In this document: positions 59,064 through 64,000 of the stretch, piece after piece
Layout: every line of letters starts with the position of its first letter
Position numbering within the stretch: position 1 is the first letter of the stretch
NCBI GenBank assembly: GCA_007922305.1
Contig: ML677351.1
Location: forward strand, 10,321,558 to 10,385,557
Length of the DNA stretch: 64,000 nt
Source of the DNA: Dermatemys mawii
Taxonomy: Eukaryota > Chordata > Testudines > Dermatemydidae
Direction of reading: 5' to 3'
Program-made: the position numbers and the translations under genes
The notes under the pieces: model-generated
Told to the model about the DNA's origin: nothing
Seen by the model: the letters and a program-made list of their open reading frames with translations, nothing else
Databases searched by the model: none

Positions 59064-61449
59064 GGTTTTATTTTTCTTTTGTTTTATTTGATTTCTTTTT
59101 CCCGCTGTCCAGCCCACGAGTTAAAAGAATCCACTAATCATAAAGAGAATTCTTGTAAAGAAGCAACAGTAAATACTGAAAATGTATCATAGTCCTGATA
59201 ATCTTCAATAACAAATAAAGCTAGTCAATGACAATGATCCCATAACATTAATTATTGACACTTATCCTCTACCTCAAATGTAATTATAAAGAGAGATGAA
59301 ATCTTTGCTGTGCCTTAACTGATCACACCTTATACTCCATGTCTGCATAGTATCCATATAATTTCTATTGACTAATTTTAATATGTCAACACATATACCC
59401 ATTGCCTGCAAAACAGAATTAAAGATCATTCCCCTTAATTAAGGTATATAAAACAATAATTTCCTCTTTATGCCTCCATTTCATTCAATGGCTTTATGAG
59501 TATTATCCTATTTTGCTCTATACTTATCTCAAAGTACAGTTGCACACTGCACTACCCTACAGGCTAATATTATGCTTATAATAGTATACTACATGTAAAT
59601 TTAAATCTTTAGGGAATCTAGTTTTATATGTCCAGTTTATGAATATCATTCAACATACCACCACCATCCAAGAGAATTTAGGTCTTTGCAGAGGCATCCT
59701 GATGTGCAGAGGCATCGCTGGGAACCCCCAGATTAGTGGATGCTGACTGTCCATTGGGTGAAATTTGTCTGTATATTGGGAGCGGTGAACATAAGAGATT
59801 TGCTTGGTATAGGTATTCTGTGTGTGTCGCTAATAAGTAGATCTTTAGAGTACAGCTGTTTAAGGCTCTTTCACTGGGAAAAGATTCCAGAGACTTGTAG
59901 AGCCCTGAGCCCCAAGGGAAAGGGCAGGTACTAAAATTGACCAGATTTCTTCCTCAGCCCTGTAGGTAAGGATAGGTGCCTTATACCCTGAGACCTTGTA
60001 AGGCAGAGGGTGCCTAAACTGATTGGATCACACTGTGAGCCCTCATTTGCGTATAGGTGGAGTGTTCTAGGTTTGTGCATTTGACATATTACGAGCGATT
60101 TTTGCAAATAACAGGAAGGAGAATCCTGAGCCAAAGACTGTATCCATGGAGAGACCCAGTTATGACAATTTCTTAACCTGGAAGGTGATGGGTGCCAGAA
60201 CATACCTCTAAGAGAGATAATGTCCCCTGCATTGCTTCCTTTTATACGGCACCTTTAACATGAAAGAAACTCAGGCTATTACCAGTTTAATACACTGCTA
60301 CACTATTTTCGGATCAGGTCAACCACTCCTGAACTGATACAAACTCTGAGAGGAAACATAGCAATTATTCAAAACCACCTGACAGTTTAAGAAAGTGCCT
60401 TTAGAGAGGCAGGGATACTGAGGGGGGAAAATAGTATTGGATCATGTAATTAAAGAGTGTATTGTAATGCATACACACACCAAAACGGAATTATGTTTGC
60501 AGAGGTAATGCCAGTTCTTGCATTTCCTAACTTTTGAATGCCTGACTTTGCAGCCTAAACAAAAACTTATAGCATTGCTTTTTGGAATTAATAATGTTCC
60601 TATGTTTTCTACTGTGTGTTTTCTTTACCCTTATTGTGATTGTGTATTCATTTTATCTAATTCATTTTTCCTCAAGCAGAGAATTTTCTCCTTCAAAAAT
60701 TTATTTAAAAGGAAAATCCAAGAGGTATAAGTTAGTCATTTCCTCAAACTGAATATTGTATAATTACTCATGAAGGACAATGTTAGATACTGACTGACTG
60801 GGTTCCAGTGGTACCCTGGGACTGTATTAATTTATGCTAAACCTTTAGTGAGATTTTGTTGTCTTGCATGTACATTTATCTCTGCTTGAGGTTGTTTATA
60901 TCCTCATTTGCCTGTGTCTCTTCTGTACTGTGTCCTTGTCTCACACACTGGATACAAGTTCAACACATGAAAGGCTGGAAGCTTTTAATAAATCAGACAA
61001 AGGAATTTAAGGCACAAATGTACAATATTTTTTTCACCAGGTAAATTGTGGGGGGGAAAAAAGTCACGAAATAACTTAGGAAAAGCTATGTGATATCTTC
61101 CCACATAAAACTACATGTGACCAGAAGGCTGCATTTTACTAGTTTTAAACACATAAAGAATCTAAGTGTCTCTCCATTCTGTCCCTGGCTTCTCAGAAGA
61201 CTATAGCTCTCAATGTGCAAGGACTAGATATATGGAATGGTGAAATACCTGTAATAGTATTTTTCACTAATTTCACCATTATACATGGATTTGGGAGTGG
61301 GGAAAATCTACTGAGATAAATTATCAGTTTTTCATTTCCTTTCTTTAAGGCTGGACAACCTATAGAGGATATAATTGTCTTCTAAGTACATGAATGGGGA
61401 AAAAAGATGTGGCTTTTCAGTGCAGTGGCGGGGATCCATCAGTCTATGC
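59064..61449. other. No gene identified
   Basis: A short direct repeat (TGCAGAGGCATC, twice, about 59683-59717) is present. The segment at about 59730-60230 has a GC-richer character that may be LTR-derived but has no readable ends. Otherwise AT-rich. Confidence 0.35.
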
Positions 61450-61650
61450 CAGGGATTGGCAACCTTTGGCCCGTGGTCCATCAGGGTAAGCCCCCGGCAG
61501 GCCAGGCAAGTTTGTTTCCCTGCTGCCTCCTCAGATTCAGCTGATCACAGCTCCCACTGGTTGCGGTTCACTGCTTCAGGCCAATGGGGGCCAATGGGGA
61601 CTGAGGGAAGCATCACGGGCTAAGGAATGTCCTGGATGCTGCTTCTTGCA
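61450..61650. mobile_element. hAT-type MITE, right end lost
   Basis: It starts CAGGGATTGGCAACCTTTGG and runs through GTCCATCAGGGTAAGCCCCC, like the start of the element at 25926 (CAACCTAAGGCCCATCAGGG, TAAGCC). The interior carries AGCTCCCACTGGTTGCGGTT and CAGGCCAATGGGGGCCAATG. No matching right terminus was found, so the element is truncated. Confidence 0.8.
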
Positions 61651-62149
61651 ACACAAACCTAGCTGACAACTGACTATAAGTCTATGCTTACCAGAGCTGT
61701 GATCCAAACAGAGATTAGACCACACCTTCCTTGCACATACACATCTCCAATACCTTGATTGTCTACCTGCTGACTGTGAAATGAACTGATACAGAGGAAC
61801 ACTGAATTATACTTTTCCAAATTTCTAAGCCATGAGCTCTGCACATTGTTCTGCCCTGTACTCATAGTTCTTCAGAACATAGGGAAGTTATTGTTTAAGA
61901 AATTCTCTTTGATCAAGATCCATTTGGGGTCAGTTGAAGCAAAAGGTGGTTGTTGGACAGAAAGCAGAAGTGGAGATGGGGATGGCATATGGGGATGGCT
62001 TCTGCACTATACGGCATATAAACACAAACATAGAGCAATGTGTGACATGTTATTAGTGGAAAAGAAATATTTGTACATACCTTCCAATGAACGTAGTTTT
62101 AATAGCAAAAACTTGCCACCATAAAAAGGTGGGGCTTTTCTTTGTTTTT

Positions 62150-62572
62150 TCAGGGTAGCTTTCCAGTCTGGCCCTTGCCAGGGGCTGGTCCATATTCTGG
62201 GTTTTCAGCCATGTCTTGTGCAACCTGTTCCTCCGTGAATAAGTGCAGAATCACTTCCAGGCCTTCTGGGTCTTCTGTGGGATCTTCTTTGTTTCCAGCT
62301 GCATCATCGCCCTCACAGTCCATATGACAATAGACCCAGCAGCATTCAGCAGGGCATTGCGAGACACAGTAAGCTCAATATTGGGGGCTCTTGAGAGCAC
62401 TTGGTCCAGTTCAGTGTAAAAAGGGCATGTGATAGGTGCAATCCCTGCCTGTTCAAGAATAAACCTTCCTTTACTGCTGCTTTAGGTGTTTCATTTGTTC
62501 CCAGCACTGAACAGGGGTGCACTTAATGCCCATCTTCACCAGTGGTCTAGACATTCCTTCTGCTTTGTATAC
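62150..62572 (-). pseudogene. Myb/SANT-like protein remnant (third Harbinger-type gene)
   Basis: In one continuous frame it reads VYKAEGMSRPLVKMGIKCTP and VQCWEQMKHLKQQ, then a stop (62471-62473), RKVYS, stop, TGRDCTYHMPFLH, stop, TGPSALKSPQY, stop, and an intact tail MDCEGDDAAGNKEDPTEDPE..EEQVAQDMAENPEYGP ending at 62150-62152. The V-QCxEQxKxLKxQYRKV..TGR order is the trihelix Myb pattern seen in elements 1 and 2. The acidic C-terminal tail also agrees. At least four stops make it a pseudogene. Confidence 0.65.
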
Positions 62573-63060
62573 CACGGTGCAGCTGACTGTAGTCCATTCA
62601 GATATTTATTCAAATTCTAGAATCCTCCATAGACTAACTAGCTGCTTGCTGGGCTGTCGCCACCTTCAGCTGTAGTAGCAAGTGCTGCAGACTACAGGAC
62701 ACTACTGAACATTGGAGACTGCAGCATGCTACTAGTGGAGCACACAGGGGAGAGTGGGAACTTTATTGCTATAGGACAGGAAGATACGGGCACAGGGAGT
62801 TGTGGTAATAGGAGTGGAGGATTATTCACATCTGGAGGCCTAGTACCTGCCACTTCACCAGATCCACATCAAAAGTGGGGCATGTATGGAAGTGGGCCAC
62901 AACTCATCTGAGCACACACCCACAGTTCCCAAGGGACCTAAAATCTTAGGATCTATTTTTCCCATGACACATACTTGAGGACTTTGAGTGTGGACAATAG
63001 AGGGGATTGTGCACAGTAGCGCCCCTTGACACATGTAGCATCAGCGGCATAGACATACCC
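62150..63060 (-). mobile_element. Harbinger-like element 3, partial
   Basis: A decayed Myb/SANT-like gene on - (62572-62150) lies ~490 bases from a candidate terminus at 63060 which, read on -, begins GGGTATGTCTATGCCGCTGA. No transposase or second terminus was found, so only one side of the element is defined. The superfamily call rests on the Myb-like protein. Confidence 0.45.
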
Positions 63061-64000
63061 TTATGTCTGTTAATATATTTTGAATGGATACCTTGTTGTA
63101 AAATCATGATGGTTTCAGATGAAACTGACAGCTATAGTTTGGATGAGGTTATTTCCTTATAACAGTTATTTGCATACAAAAAAGTTAATTATTTTATTTA
63201 GTTAAGTGCATGAAATTAACATTATGCAATTAAATACAATGCTTAATTACAGCTCTATAATTAATAACTATGAGTCTGACTGAATAAATATGATGTTTAG
63301 CATCAATATTTAGAAAGTCTATGGAAAAGAGAGAAGGTTCAAGCATTTTTCTTGTAAATGAATCAAGCGTATATAATGTATTATATTTCCAAAAGGCTTT
63401 GACTATAGCTTTTTGCTACTTTGAGATTTATATTTTGCCAGTATAGTACTTGATATTATGCAGAGTCATTTTACTGGTGAAAATAGCATTTCACAGATGC
63501 TGAACTTTATTTGATGAATGATTTACCAGACCACCAAATAATGATTTTGCTCATATATCAGTGAAAACAGATCAGAATTATTCTGCCCCCAAAAGCAAGT
63601 ATTTAGCATTTTTCTGTTTCAGGTATGCTATACGTAGCATCTGACTCTGTTCCTGTGCTACTAAAATAGATTTTAGCTCACACCTTTGTTGCCAACCACT
63701 TTCTTGACCAATTTGCAATTTGTGTCTATCGTCTATTCAGTCCTAGAAAATAATTCTTAATTATTGCCATTATAAAAACAGATTTAAAAAGGAATGGTGA
63801 TTACACACCATCTGGAAATGTACTCATGCTGTCAAAAAAAAAAATCTGTGGATGGCTTCAATATACGGTATTCAAATTTCTGCAAGAATCTACACTTGAT
63901 CAAGGGGGAAGGATTCATTCAATTTTAAATGAGCTTGGGATATCAAATAAAAGTTCAAAGTAAGTGAAACAGTTTCACTTTAAGATATTTTAATAGGGTG
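63061..64000. other. No gene identified
   Basis: AT-rich DNA to the window end. No repeat or exon was recognised. Confidence 0.45.

Noticed and set aside
59730..60230. LTR-like GC-richer segment
   Set aside because: No terminal inverted bases, target duplication or poly(A)/TATA arrangement could be read.
1..64000. Prokaryotic features (operons, Shine-Dalgarno sites, CRISPR, phage)
   Set aside because: The repeat content and gene structures are vertebrate; no regular repeat-spacer array is present.

Overview
The window looks like vertebrate, most likely sauropsid and probably turtle, nuclear DNA. It is AT-rich, has no operons and no long intact genes, and is packed with interspersed repeats. 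The organism call rests on the repeat mix: CR1 LINE 3' ends with the ATTCTATG-type tail, PIF/Harbinger elements with paired Myb-like and transposase genes, and many hAT, TA-flanked and palindromic MITEs. I recognise these consensus shapes from turtle genomes but could not search a database. No host protein-coding gene, rRNA, tRNA or CRISPR array could be identified with confidence. The window is best read as intron or intergenic DNA, with one or two weak candidate host exons.

Layout. 0-6 kb: a partial MITE, a CR1 3' end (1165-1740) and a decayed Harbinger element (about 3646-5860). 6.0-9.7 kb: a nearly complete Harbinger element (6012-9697) with 20-bp terminal inverted repeats, a two-exon Myb/SANT-like gene on + and a DDE transposase on -, arranged tail to tail. 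14.1-15.8 kb: an AP-endonuclease-type non-LTR retrotransposon on -. 16-23 kb: CR1 copies (one nested in another), an LTR fragment, two hAT MITEs and a perfect 47-nt palindrome. 24-26 kb: a decayed coiled-coil-like coding remnant and a hAT MITE with an exact 8-bp target duplication. 30-32 kb: an exact 37-bp tandem duplication, a CR1 tail and a 300-bp pogo/Tigger-like MITE. 34.75-37.30 kb: a 2.55-kb DNA transposon with CACTG termini and an ATA target duplication, carrying one ~564-codon gene of a family I cannot assign. 40.8-41.6, 56.6-57.4 and 57.7-58.4 kb: three solo LTRs, all read on -. 42.5, 52.05 and 55.2 kb: further MITEs. 59 kb: a short helix-turn-helix (psq-like) segment. 61.5-63.1 kb: a hAT fragment and a third, decayed Myb-like gene of Harbinger type.

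How the parts relate. In both larger Harbinger elements the two genes converge, with facing poly(A) signals a few tens of bases apart. The family biology suggests the Myb-like protein and the DDE transposase act together in transposition. Every mobile-element gene here carries stops or frameshifts, so none appears autonomous now. The element at 6012-9697 is least damaged, with few breaks and all three transposase catalytic residues present.

Most interesting items: the CACTG-terminal element with an unassigned protein family; the Harbinger pair and the possible antisense reading frame in the first copy; the adjacent hairpins at 44271-44377; and a strong-looking 28-nt candidate exon (34655-34682) lying 71 bp from the CACTG element.
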